The notes under the pieces are model-generated. The model saw nothing but the letters and a program-made list of their open reading frames with translations, did not search any database and was not told the origin of the DNA. Positions 34,601 through 39,062 of a DNA stretch of 64,000 nucleotides are shown in pieces (position 1 is the first letter of the stretch; the number at the start of each line of letters is the position of its first letter). This stretch comes from Actinostola sp. cb2023. Lineage: Eukaryota; Cnidaria; Anthozoa; Actiniaria; Actinostolidae. The stretch spans positions 62,001 to 126,000 of the forward strand of contig JAUJYZ010000274.1 of assembly GCA_033675265.1 (NCBI GenBank). The letters are read 5' to 3'. Position numbers and translations under genes: made by a program.

Positions 34601-37152
34601 GTTGGGGTCACGTGACCTCTTAGTGCAAGTGGCCTATTGGGGGAGGCGAAAACTTGGCCGAAATCAATCAGAGACATTTCTCGTATCAGTTTGTTGAACG
34701 TTTTGAAACCACAAGCTTTATTTTTGTATTCAGTATTGACAGGATTTTATATGAAGTAAATTATTGATTCTTTTAATATTTGTTGACTTGAGCTGTATAC
34801 TAATGAATTATTTATAGTTTGACTTCCAATATGCTAATTGTGTGACGTCAGAGTAGTCGCGTTGTCTTTTTCAATAGGCCGTTTTCATGATGGCATGATA
34901 TACTACTACTATCACAATGCTTTGCCCATTTTGTTTTGTTAGATAATTACCAATCGGCTCACTATTCTCACGAGGGAATAAAAATCCCCATAAAGCGGGA
35001 AAACGCCAGCAAATTGGTGGAAGTTGTAGTAAAATGTTTATTTCATCATATGTTTGTTGTTTGTAAGTTTTGTAGGTAGAGTATTAGTGATGAAACCTTA
35101 GAAAATTGTTAGTAAATTCAATGATTTCGACCGTTATTTATTTGGATATGAATGTTTTTATATAACGTCTATTCTGACATTATACAATGCTCAAATCAAG
35201 ACAGTATTCAAATAATCTCGTATACATAACTTCATATAATAGAGTCGTTTTCGCATGAGTGGGAAACATACGATACCGTGACACTCAAATGGCTTCCTTT
35301 CTGAACCAATCAAAAAGCGTGCAGATGAATCTCATCCAATCAAACTCTTTCAATACGGCACGGCACGGTACCGTAACTTTCCCACTCATACGAAAGCGAC
35401 TCCGAATAACAGTATTTAACGTTGTGCATGTCAGAGATATTTTTATAAAAATTTTTTTATGTCAAACAATTGTTGCATGTTGATGTAATCATTTTTCCAC
35501 TTTAGCTTTAAAAAACCCCAGATACAACGACATAGTTGCTTGATGGAATCTCTTGTCATCGTATATTAAGTGTTTTGGTTAATACAAGTGTATTGCGTAC
35601 CAAAGCCATCGGATGTGTAGATCAGTTAAACATATTATAAGACTAATTTCTCGATGATAAAAAAAACGTATTAAATGTCACGATGAAAGCAGCCCAAGTA
35701 ATTGTAGTGTATTATGGTCTGTAACTCGGCAGCATGATTGACAACAACAACAAAAACAATAGCTGCAACTTGAAATATTTGTTATTCAGTTGATTATTGT
35801 GGAACCCCGTTTATCCGGCTATTAGCGGGCCAAAACAATATGGCCGTATTAACGGGGTGGCCGTAATAACATCAAGAGATTGTTATGTATGGCTGAGGAG
35901 TTGTTGGTCAAAACCAGGTGGCTGTTATAAGGAGATGGCCGTATTAACGGGGTGGCCGTAATGCGAGGTTCTACTGTACAAAGAGCAGGCAAGTCGACAA
36001 CTGATTGAAATATCAAATATAAGATCACGTGACAACTTCATATAAGGTCACGTGACAACTTCAAATAAGATTACGTGTGAACTTCATATGAGGTCACGTG
36101 ACAACTTCAACTAAGATTACGTGACAACTTCATAAAAGATCACGTGACAGCTTCATATAAGGTCACGAGATCACCAATGGTCACGTGACAAATGATACTC
36201 AAGGGGGTGTATTACTACTTTTCTTCCCTAGCCCTGTGTCCAAGCTATTGGTAAAACCTACCACCCTGACCACTTCATGTGTAACAGTTGTGGAAAACAG
36301 ATTGGCAGTGAAGGCTTTAACGTTGATCGTGGGATGGCTTACTGCGAACCTTGCTACAAGGATATGTTTTGCATTAAGTGTGCTGGGTGCAGAAGAGCTA
36401 TTGGAGGGGGAGACCGCTGGGTAGAGGCCATTGGAGATTCATGGCATGCTCACTGCTTTAAATGCTCAGTAAGTACAAGTTTGCTCATACAAGCATCAAG
36501 AGTTCCAGATTTCCGGTACGAGCGCAATGCATTGTGAGATTATTACAAAGGAAAAGTGAGCATCAAGTGAGCAAAAACATAGCTTGAGCTCCCTGTGTCT
36601 AGAATTGGTGCTCACTTTTCCTTTGTAATAATCGCACAATGCATTGCGCTCGTACCGGAAGTCTGGAAGTCTTGATGCCTCTATTGTTTTACCCCTTTTC
36701 ATCCGTGGCTTTCCCTGTGACTAAGGATTTCCACGGATACGTCTATAAGGCAGCTCAGTGGAAGAAAGTAATACAGCCCTCGGGATTTATATGGCTTATT
36801 GCCTCCGTTCTCGGTATTTATCTGACTTAGTTTAAATTTGACAAGGTTTTCGCACGAAGCAATCTGAGTGCTCATTATGAATTCACCGGGATGTATCCAT
36901 ATACAACCCAGGGCTGTATATGGATACATCCCGGTGAATTCATAATGAGCAATTCAATTCTATTCTATTGTTCAACCGGTCAATACCGGAGATAAAGCCC
37001 TATGAATAACAAAGAAAACCGTGTCAAATTAAAACTAACTACATTTAACATATGATGTTTGTATTGTATAGAACTGCAACAAGCCATTGGAAGGGAATCA
37101 GTTTTACGCACATGGTGGTAAACCATACTGTGTTTTGCACGGTGCATCCTGA
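5753..37152 (+). CDS. PDZ-LIM protein, Enigma/ZASP class (PDLIM5/PDLIM7/LDB3-like), ten coding exons
   Basis: Ten exons (5753-5854, 5948-6099, 16480-16743, 17780-17910, 20118-20231, 25880-25984, 27120-27525, 29064-29244, 36232-36468, 37072-37152) total 1773 nt and join in frame to 590 residues plus stop. All introns are GT-AG and every split codon resolves. Order: PDZ about 1-84 with a PWGFRL carboxylate-binding loop; linker with two SKSF(K/H)MLQ motifs (exons 5 and 6); proline-rich region in exon 7; three LIM domains at about 417-467, 476-526 and 535-587. All 24 zinc ligands are present: C417/C420/H437/H440/C443/C446/C464/D467, C476/C479/H496/H499/C502/C505/C523/C526, and C535/C538/H557/C560/C563/C566/C584/H587. 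The family is known to scaffold alpha-actinin and kinases at actin structures and Z-discs. Which of the three vertebrate paralogues it matches cannot be decided; a single pre-duplication gene is expected in an invertebrate. Confidence 0.95.
5948..6099 (+). CDS. PDZ-LIM exon 2: PDZ second half
   Basis: Follows acceptor TTATTGTAG. Encodes [20 protein letters not shown] and onward through [18 protein letters not shown], the PDZ GLREGD turn and the final helix and strand. Ends in phase 2 at donor GTAAGC; the split Arg codon is completed by the first base of exon 3. Confidence 0.95.
6100..7680. other. Intron 2, first part: no feature recognised
   Basis: AT-rich intronic sequence between exon 2 and the foldback element. 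No exon, RNA gene or clear repeat is seen. Confidence 0.45.
9216..9356. mobile_element. 141-bp MITE inserted in the left foldback arm, TA duplicated
   Basis: Terminal inverted repeats begin GAGTGCAAACCATATGTCCG and end with the complement, flanked by TA at 9214-9215 and 9357-9358. The other foldback arm has the uninterrupted site at this point with the same spacing (CA in place of TA). The interior is TAGTACTAAATAG-rich. TA duplication suggests Tc1/mariner-type mobilisation. Confidence 0.9.
9374..11335. repeat. Minisatellite core of the foldback element
   Basis: Degenerate units combine CGCCCCTATATGTCAGG, sometimes repeated twice, with TAACGTAGTTTGATNACC and ACCCCTCTCCTCCCCAT; unit length varies roughly between 45 and 95 bp. 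The first 130 bp (to about 9505) are in reverse orientation, and the remaining 1.8 kb in forward orientation, so the true symmetry centre lies near 9505 and expansion is one-sided. Confidence 0.85.
12882..12971. mobile_element. Short palindromic element next to the foldback element
   Basis: Imperfect palindrome bounded by CCATGCAA and TTGCATGG with TAGTACTAAATAG-type internal sequence like that in the MITE at 9216-9356. It directly abuts the foldback right end. Possibly a small MITE; superfamily unknown. Confidence 0.5.
13164..13700. mobile_element. Inverted-repeat element with hAT-like end
   Basis: Begins CAGGGGCGTAGCCAGG, a hAT-style terminus. Arms of about 110 bp at 13197-13308 and 13582-13690 are reverse complements, sharing GAGTGCAGAATTCCTGTA and AGCCTGCGAAT. 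No transposase is recognised. The exact right end is uncertain. Confidence 0.6.
14470..14925 (-). repeat. Interspersed repeat copy A, inverted relative to 26110-26520
   Basis: Shares CTCTAAACCCTTTGCAGTAC, AACCTTCCTCCAACAAGGTT, GAGCCTTCGGTGATTATCTT and GAAGCCCGACTAATTAGT with the copy at 26110-26520 in opposite orientation. Partial copies occur at 41095-41210 and 49835-49870 (CGGCACAGGGCGC...GCGC). The GTCGGGC...GCCCGAC end is palindromic. Probably a non-autonomous DNA element. Confidence 0.75.
15586..15720 (+). mobile_element. Possible hAT-type element left end
   Basis: CAGGGCTCGAAATAC resembles a known hAT terminus type and is followed by a GGCAGG/CTGCCA-rich stretch. A GGCAGGTCAAAAATAC motif at about 16195-16210 echoes 15631-15640, but a proper right terminus is not found. 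Confidence 0.3.
15721..16479. other. Intron 2, last part: no gene seen
   Basis: Non-coding; includes a C-rich run at about 16241-16260. The sequence TTGTTTTTCAG at 16469-16479 is the polypyrimidine tract and acceptor of exon 3. Confidence 0.45.
16480..16743 (+). CDS. PDZ-LIM exon 3: linker, Pro/Ala-rich
   Basis: After acceptor TTTTTCAG one base completes the Arg codon, then [20 protein letters not shown] and a [11 protein letters not shown] segment follow. This is the conserved post-PDZ stretch of PDZ-LIM proteins, before a Pro/Ala/Gln-rich linker ending GGPPR. Donor is GTATGT, phase 2; the AA left over joins T of exon 4 to make Asn. Confidence 0.92.
16783..16991. mobile_element. Palindromic MITE in intron 3
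   Basis: Arms carry CTTTTGACTCAAAAATCAAG and its complement plus TTCGGACT/AGTCCGAA, with an ATT microsatellite in the loop. It starts about 40 bp after the exon 3 donor. Confidence 0.8.
17045..17190. mobile_element. Palindromic element in intron 3
   Basis: Ends read AATTGAAGGGGACCCTGCAA and the imperfect complement TTGCAGGATGCACTTCAATT. The interior TTGTGATCAAAACCCAAATG relates it to the 153-bp tandem repeats at 29842-30520. Non-coding. Confidence 0.7.
17780..17910 (+). CDS. PDZ-LIM exon 4: charged linker
   Basis: Acceptor TTCTTTTAG; encodes [16 protein letters not shown] then [20 protein letters not shown], a short charged, helix-prone segment, ending SDDGE. Donor GTATGT, phase 1. No catalytic or zinc-binding motif. 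Confidence 0.92.
17911..18119. other. Start of intron 4, non-coding
   Basis: No feature beyond a TACATGTATGTACGT palindromic simple sequence near 17951-17966. Confidence 0.4.
18120..18780 (+). pseudogene. Relic of a transposon-type ORF, copy 1 (possible cysteine-protease domain)
   Basis: DNA-level similarity to 51500-52270 runs through GAAGACAATG, TGAGTTTTTCAGT, GGAGACAG and ACGCTGTCGCTAACCTAC. Translations, broken by frameshifts and stops, give VDQI, TLSL and LPDRARW, matching IDEILTEGD, TLSLNYLPNR in the other copy. The layout (small-residue/HQGD motif, Q-C position, then a D-x-I-L-x-x-GD segment) recalls papain-like proteases of the herpesvirus-tegument/C76 type found in some animal mobile elements. 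That identification is inference. Clearly non-functional: reading frame shifts near 18550-18600. Confidence 0.5.
18781..19887. other. Intron 4 interior, no gene seen
   Basis: AT-rich; TACATGTA-type simple motifs recur (for example near 19570). No exon recognised. Confidence 0.45.
19888..20071. mobile_element. MITE-like element with ACAGTTGAACTTCCG end
   Basis: Left end TACAGTTGAACTTCCGGTTG and right end AATTACGGCAGGTTTGACTG form imperfect inverted ends. The body repeats a GCAACCACCTCTTGCAAGCGACCAC theme in 8-20 base pieces. It resembles the family at 35798-35980 in style. It ends about 45 bp before exon 5. Confidence 0.55.
20118..20231 (+). CDS. PDZ-LIM exon 5: first SKSF motif
   Basis: Acceptor TGTATTTCAG; encodes [18 protein letters not shown] then [19 protein letters not shown]. 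The SKSF-x-MLQ motif is the conserved internal motif of PDZ-LIM linkers. Starts and ends in phase 1, so the exon is symmetric and can be skipped in frame. The donor GTAAGT is followed within a few bases by the 26-bp minisatellite. Confidence 0.92.
20240..25713 (+). repeat. 5.5-kb 26-bp minisatellite with higher-order repeats
   Basis: Unit TGTGACATGGTAATGGTAGT + GTATGC (26 bp), about 210 copies, filling nearly all of intron 5. Variants (TGCTAT, TACGTATGC, GCTAGC, ACAG, GATAGTG, shortened units) mark larger duplications: a distinctive ACAGTATGC variant recurs at 21131, 21831 and 23533, and a GGCAATGGTACTGTACG block recurs at 20611 and 23007. This implies nested units of about 700 bp and 2.4 kb. 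Minus-strand open frames reading MSQHT...HYHYHV are repeat translations, not genes. Confidence 0.97.
25880..25984 (+). CDS. PDZ-LIM exon 6: second SKSF motif
   Basis: Acceptor TTTCACTAG; encodes [19 protein letters not shown] then [16 protein letters not shown]. It repeats the SKSF-x-MLQ motif of exon 5 and is likewise phase 1 at both ends, so exons 5 and 6 may be an old exon duplication. Donor GTGAGA. Confidence 0.92.
26110..26520 (+). repeat. Interspersed repeat copy B, inverted relative to 14470-14925
   Basis: Begins GATTAGTCGGGCTTCGTG and contains CCGGCCACTAAGATAATCAC, GAAGGCTCTAACAACATGGT and TACTGCAAAGGGTTTAGAGA, all reverse complements of copy A in intron 2. Not coding despite a short open frame. 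Confidence 0.75.
26521..27084. other. Intron 6 remainder
   Basis: Non-coding. GAGCTTTCGGGCCCATGGCCCATCATC near 26719-26745 is a GGGCCCATGGCCC hairpin of a kind common in dispersed repeats. The piece at about 26840-26930 (ACACTGTTTTAATCGCAC, TATCTATATTTAGTTC) is the reverse complement of 40815-40870. Confidence 0.45.
27085..27119 (+). repeat. (TTA)n tract forming the exon 7 acceptor
   Basis: AAATAAAGTTATTATTATTA continues as pure TTA repeat to ATTACAG, directly at the exon 7 boundary. It has the look of the 3' tail of a SINE/LINE-type insertion (compare 62914-63016), so the splice acceptor may sit at the edge of an inserted element. Confidence 0.7.
27120..27525 (+). CDS. PDZ-LIM exon 7: Pro-rich linker and first LIM zinc pair
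   Basis: Encodes [20 protein letters not shown], then a long Pro/Ser/Ala/His-rich disordered linker with several PxxP patterns (SH3-ligand-like), and ends with [13 protein letters not shown], the first two cysteines (C417, C420) of LIM1. Donor GTAAGG in phase 2; TT joins T of exon 8 to make Phe. The largest LIM-isoform exon (406 nt). Confidence 0.95.
27526..28149. other. Intron 7, first part
   Basis: Non-coding, no repeat or exon recognised. Confidence 0.45.
28150..28755. repeat. 600-bp (AAT)n/(AATAGT) microsatellite
   Basis: Nearly pure AATAATAATAGT trinucleotide-based repeat. Six-frame open frames of poly-Asn, poly-Tyr/Ile or poly-Leu are artefacts of it. Confidence 0.95.
28756..29063. 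other. Intron 7, last part
   Basis: Non-coding. GGTTAGGTTTAGGGTTTTA at about 28891-28909 resembles a degenerate telomere-like repeat; too short to mean much. TATGACTAG ends the intron at the exon 8 acceptor. Confidence 0.45.
29064..29244 (+). CDS. PDZ-LIM exon 8: LIM1 body and LIM2 first zinc pair
   Basis: Encodes [35 protein letters not shown], then [10 protein letters not shown]. Supplies H437, H440, C443, C446, C464, D467 of LIM1 and C476, C479 of LIM2. Donor GTAAGT, phase 0. The ATG of an open frame at 29005 lies in the intron and is not a start. Confidence 0.96.
29289..29676. mobile_element. Long palindromic element 45 bp after the exon 8 donor
   Basis: Arms of about 185 bp are reverse complements around a centre near 29480 (left GAGGGTTTATCATGTAATTT, right AAATTACATGATAAACCCTC). 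The loop carries GGCAACTCTTGCCTCCAACA, like 38880-38900. No coding capacity. Confidence 0.85.
29710..29836. mobile_element. Palindromic MITE
   Basis: Ends ATTGACCTTTTTCTGGAATA and TATTCCGGTATAAGGTCAAT are imperfect reverse complements; the interior has GGAATAG repeats. Confidence 0.75.
29842..30520 (+). repeat. About four tandem copies of a 153-bp unit
   Basis: The block ACTTGTGATCCAAATCCAAA...GAAGAGAAGTAAACCAC starts at about 29842, 30061, 30214 and 30366. The first copy is separated by an AT-rich TTATTATATATA insertion at about 29970-30035. Each unit contains inverted AAATTCTCCT...AGGAGAATTT. Confidence 0.9.
30521..31260. other. Intron 8 interior, no gene seen
   Basis: Contains a GTTGTT microsatellite at about 30628-30655. 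A 5' exon for the coiled-coil terminal exon could lie in this region, but none with a start codon and matching phase is convincing. Confidence 0.4.
31261..31416. mobile_element. hAT-type MITE
   Basis: Terminal repeats CAGTGGCGGATCCAGG and CCTGGATCCGCCACT, interior with inverted GGAACCC/GGAACCCCCC motifs. Typical non-autonomous hAT ends; no transposase. Confidence 0.8.
31795..32940 (+). CDS. Candidate alternative 3' terminal exon: Ser-rich region and long coiled coil
   Basis: A single open exon after acceptor TTCCCTTTTCAG, phase 0, encoding 381 residues then TAA. Residues 1-45 are basic and Pro-rich and contain [12 protein letters not shown], resembling the WH2 actin-binding pattern (LLxAIRxG). 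Residues about 60-110 are Ser/Arg-rich. Residues about 125-375 are a continuous, highly charged helix rich in E/K/R/Q with heptad-like hydrophobics, broadly tropomyosin-like in style. The phase 0 start matches the exon 8 donor at 29244 and also the LIM2 exon it would replace. Splicing from exon 8 would leave LIM2 with only its first two cysteines. Alternatives: a nested gene with its own 5' exon, or an unseen PDZ-LIM exon. Coding is secure; the gene assignment is not. Confidence 0.7.
   Translation, partial: PKSLHACVFPKTPAKSSVPAPSSDMLKAIREGQPTAKIPKQPQVNPSLSVKKRSLSADQDYGKVHFPVHGIDYMTRKESTSQSRSSSLSSDSAGMFRIGSRSESFTEIEPLISPKTVQQFERLHHEMTYVEPGSGSMKDKVIELKEELREAVEQERVAKESRVLAIQRYKKNRGQANELKFRVQDAEDKLQRLEIKLQETRGRLYERNRIVEESLGDQRRAENVTRQAVCVKQNFEYEITEAHAARDSAMIRLRDVSRRLTVKQAAIQNAEDHRHAMLARVKMLTDMKEMYNLRVNNIHFKSGNLATKNEKYAHRVHILQDSVAACTERFKRAEKMLLPLKMYANQLQDAVAVERANTMRLSYDLAASHQRLRGAQMYSDL
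33090..33330 (+). repeat. 22-bp tandem array after the coiled-coil exon
   Basis: About ten copies of CTCGCTTTTTCAGTGTTTTC + AT, with a few CGTCTCGCAGT interruptions. It begins about 150 bp after the stop codon, so it would lie in that exon's 3' untranslated region. The repeat contains TTTTTCAG, an acceptor-like motif, in each unit. Confidence 0.9.
33695..33919. mobile_element. 225-bp MITE, TAA target duplication (PIF/Harbinger-like)
   Basis: Terminal repeats start AGGGCCGTTTACACGGG and the right end is the complement; TAA flanks both sides (33692-33694 and 33920-33922). The interior repeats GGCGATTTTATCGGCGA motifs. Three-base TAA duplication is typical of PIF/Harbinger elements. Confidence 0.85.
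34244..34354. mobile_element. Palindromic element
   Basis: Arms AGTAGTTTGCGGGCTTTCGT/CAAGCGTAAA and complement TTTACGCTTGACGAAACCTT...AACTACTT, with a GACTCGGA/TCCGAGTC inner stem. Confidence 0.7.
34379..34638. mobile_element. 260-bp palindromic MITE
   Basis: Ends AATAGGCGACTTGCACTAAG and its near-complement at 34619-34638, including GGTCACGTGA, with an inner ATGAACTCCAGAAATG/CATTTCTGGAGTTCAT stem. Confidence 0.85.
34639..35240. other. Intron 8 interior, no gene seen
   Basis: AT-rich non-coding sequence. Confidence 0.4.
35241..35403. mobile_element. MITE family with GAGTCGTTTTCGTATGAGTG ends
   Basis: Ends AGAGTCGTTTTCGCATGAGT and ACTCATACGAAAGCGACT are inverted. Related copies lie at 58507-58665 (left part) and 45858-45926 (right part), so the family is dispersed in this window. 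Confidence 0.85.
35404..35797. other. Intron 8 interior, no gene seen
   Basis: AT-rich non-coding sequence; no exon or repeat recognised. Confidence 0.4.
35798..35980. mobile_element. MITE carrying the GGCCGTATTAACGGGGT motif
   Basis: Left end GTGGAACCCCGTTTATCCGG and right end AATGCGAGGTTCTACTGTAC are inverted, with internal GGCCGTATTAACGGGGTGGC repeats. The same motif expanded into arrays at 4930-5088 and, in altered form, 50590-50850. Confidence 0.75.
36016..36190 (+). repeat. 23-bp tandem array of CACGTG-type boxes
   Basis: Eight units spaced about 23 bp carry GTCACGTGAC or a close variant (near 36024, 36047, 36070, 36093, 36116, 36139, 36163, 36181) within AACTTCATATAAG. The palindromic core is the binding type of bHLH-zip factors (USF/TFE/Myc families). 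The array ends about 40 bp before the LIM2 exon. Confidence 0.85.
36232..36468 (+). CDS. PDZ-LIM exon 9: LIM2 body and most of LIM3
   Basis: Acceptor TTCTTCCCTAG, phase 0. Encodes [20 protein letters not shown], then [36 protein letters not shown] and HAHCFKCS. Supplies H496, H499, C502, C505, C523, C526 and C535, C538, H557, C560, C563. Donor GTAAGT, phase 0. Confidence 0.96.
36493..36678. mobile_element. Palindromic MITE 25 bp after the exon 9 donor
   Basis: Arms of about 70 bp: GCATCAAGAGTTCCAGATTT...GAGCGCAATGCATTGTG and the complement, with TTATTACAAAGGAAAAGTGA inner stem. Confidence 0.88.
36870..36950. mobile_element. Near-perfect 81-bp hairpin
   Basis: GCTCATTATGAATTCACCGG...TGTATCCATATACA pairs with its complement around a short ACCCAGGGC loop. 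Such a tight hairpin is either a small MITE or a foldback remnant. Confidence 0.85.
37072..37152 (+). CDS. PDZ-LIM exon 10: end of LIM3, stop
   Basis: Acceptor TATTGTATAG; encodes [20 protein letters not shown] then VLHGAS and TGA. Supplies C566, C584, H587, completing LIM3. The protein ends three residues after the last zinc ligand, as in the family. Confidence 0.96.
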   Translation, partial: NCNKPLEGNQFYAHGGKPYCVLHGAS

Positions 37153-37296
37153 ATACCAAGACACGAGGAACAGCAAATGAATGTACCATTTTGAACCTTT
37201 TCGATTTGCAATTTTAGACAAATTTTCTGATAAACGGTACAGCCAACTCTCTCTGTACTACCGTCTCTTGCTCTCTGATTTATAGAGGTGTAAGTC

Positions 37297-37420
37297 CAGT
37301 GGCGGATCCGGGGGGGATGGCGGGGTCCGGACCCCCCTGTCATACCCGAGGTTCAATTGATTGGTTTATCCTAGAATCTAGTTTTGCCACAGGTTTGAAG
37401 TAAATGTTGTTTGGGCACCC

Positions 37421-37457
<37 letters not shown>

Positions 37458-37477
37458 TTTTTCCTGGTTCCGCCCTT
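37297..37477. mobile_element. hAT-type MITE with poly-C tract in the 3' untranslated region
   Basis: Left end CAGTGGCGGATCCGGGG, right end CCTGGTTCCGCCCTTA; a run of about 33 C (from 37423, one T early) sits inside. Belongs with the element at 31261-31416. Confidence 0.7.
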
Positions 37478-37566
37478 AGTAAAATAGTACATCAGGGAAT
37501 CAACAAAGCTGTCGGCCATTTTAGACGAGCACACGTTAGTAGAGAGAGTTGATTGATATGGTAATA

Positions 37567-37718
37567 TAGAGTGATTCCAATAAACCTGGGCACTACTAAT
37601 TAGCTGTCAGTGTTTATTAGATGCAAAGGATAGAACCGGAACAAAAGAAAACAAAAGAGTGTGTAATAGTGTGTAGTGGTGTAGTTAGTAATGCCCAGGT
37701 TTATTGGTATCACTCTAC
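37567..37718. mobile_element. MITE with TAGAGTGATTCCAATAAACC ends
   Basis: Inverted ends TAGAGTGATTCCAATAAACC and the imperfect complement at about 37698-37718 share CCTGGGCA...TGCCCAGG. The left arm contains the first AATAAA after the PDZ-LIM stop codon. Confidence 0.8.
37579..37584 (+). terminator. AATAAA, candidate poly(A) signal of the PDZ-LIM gene
   Basis: First canonical AATAAA after the stop, 427 nt downstream, lying in the terminal repeat of the MITE. No other canonical hexamer was seen between the stop and this site. Usage is not proven. Confidence 0.35.
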
Positions 37719-37996
37719 GATTAACGGTTAAGCAGTGATTAGATCCTAGGCGTCAAGGCTTCTACTTGGTTTTACATGCTGCCTAAGTAACGTCCTTGGA
37801 GCCAGCACCATGCTATGCCGCACTGCAGTCAAATAGGCGTGTGGTCAGCGGCTTGAAACGAGCAACATTAGGCCCATTTTAATAAACGAGACAAAATAAT
37901 CCACGGCTTAGGAACTAGAGACTCGTATAAATTGGTCAAAACTACCTAAGTCGCGGCTTAAGTTAAACGAGCTCATTTAAACGGGCCGTTTACTAA
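37719..37996. other. Intergenic, no gene seen
   Basis: Non-coding sequence between two MITEs. Confidence 0.4.
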
Positions 37997-38183
37997 TACC
38001 CCATTCACACACAAAATTATCTACAGACGCCATGACACTTTTGGCACAAAACTGCTGGTAAACTGTCCTTTATGTTGCACAGTAGAAATTCCAGGCAGTT
38101 TGATTCTTGTGAAATTAAATGCCCTCTAATTAGAGAAGCGAGAATAAACTTAGTTTAACTAAAGGTTTGGTGTGAATGGGGTA
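37997..38183. mobile_element. MITE with TACCCCATTCACAC ends, copy 1
   Basis: Ends TACCCCATTCACACACAAAA and TTTGGTGTGAATGGGGTA are inverted. A second copy, opposite orientation and interrupted, is at 48213-49453; shared internal AAACTGCTGGTAAACTGTCC. Confidence 0.85.
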
Positions 38184-38284
38184 TAAGATCACGCCATACA
38201 AGCTGTTTAAGATATGCCTACCGGATACATTGTCATTATTTCCAATCTATCAATCCTTACTATTGAGATCATGAGATACAACTA

Positions 38285-39062
38285 ATTCAGAAAACGTTGT
38301 CGGCGATCGACTTCAACTACGCGACTAGACCGAAAAGGAGTATGGGTAGAAACCAATGAGTCTATAAATACACTATCAAAAAGGAACGTCTCTCACGGAA
38401 TATGAATCATATCTGCTTCTGTTTCCTTGTTTTAAAATGCGTTGGCATACATTTACAGATTCACCTGCCATTGTCACCAAATACGAAAAGCATGCAAGTG
38501 AAATTATCATATCTACCCATACTCCCTTTCGGTCTAGTTGCGTTAGCTTGAAGTCGATCGCTGATAATAATAATAATAAGTTCTTGTTTAACGCATTAAA
38601 CTGACGTCTCAATGCTTTTACATTACATAATAACATAAAATAACATAATAATAATAATGATAATTATTGACAACGTTTTCTGAATGGGCGTGTAACACCT
38701 TCCACGTGACTTTTTAAATTTTCACCGAAGACAAACGAAAATACCATAACTTGAAAGAGCATACTAAAATTAGTAAAATTTGAAAATTTGAAAAGAATCA
38801 AGCAAATAAGAAAAACGTTAACGGCTTTCAAAGTTTCCCGCTTTGACAAGGATTTGTATGGGTTTTTCGCTTGGAGGGCAAGCGTTGCCCTCCAACATAC
38901 ATTTCCATACAAAAAAGGCAAAGTTTGAATGCCTGTAACTATTGCCCTATTTACGTATTTCCACTTTTACTAACTTTAGTATGCTCTTTCCAGTTTTGAT
39001 ATTTTCGTTTATCTGCGGTGAAAATTTAAAAAGTCACGTGACAGGTGTTACACGCCCATTAG
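38285..39062. mobile_element. Two adjoining inverted-repeat elements
   Basis: ATTCAGAAAACGTTGTCGGC...TCTACCCATACTCC pairs across 38285-38690. AATGGGCGTGTAACACCTTC...TTTAAATTTTCACCG pairs across 38682-39062. Open frames here translate inverted repeat sequence. An AATAATAATAATAAG tract lies at about 38564-38580. Confidence 0.7.
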
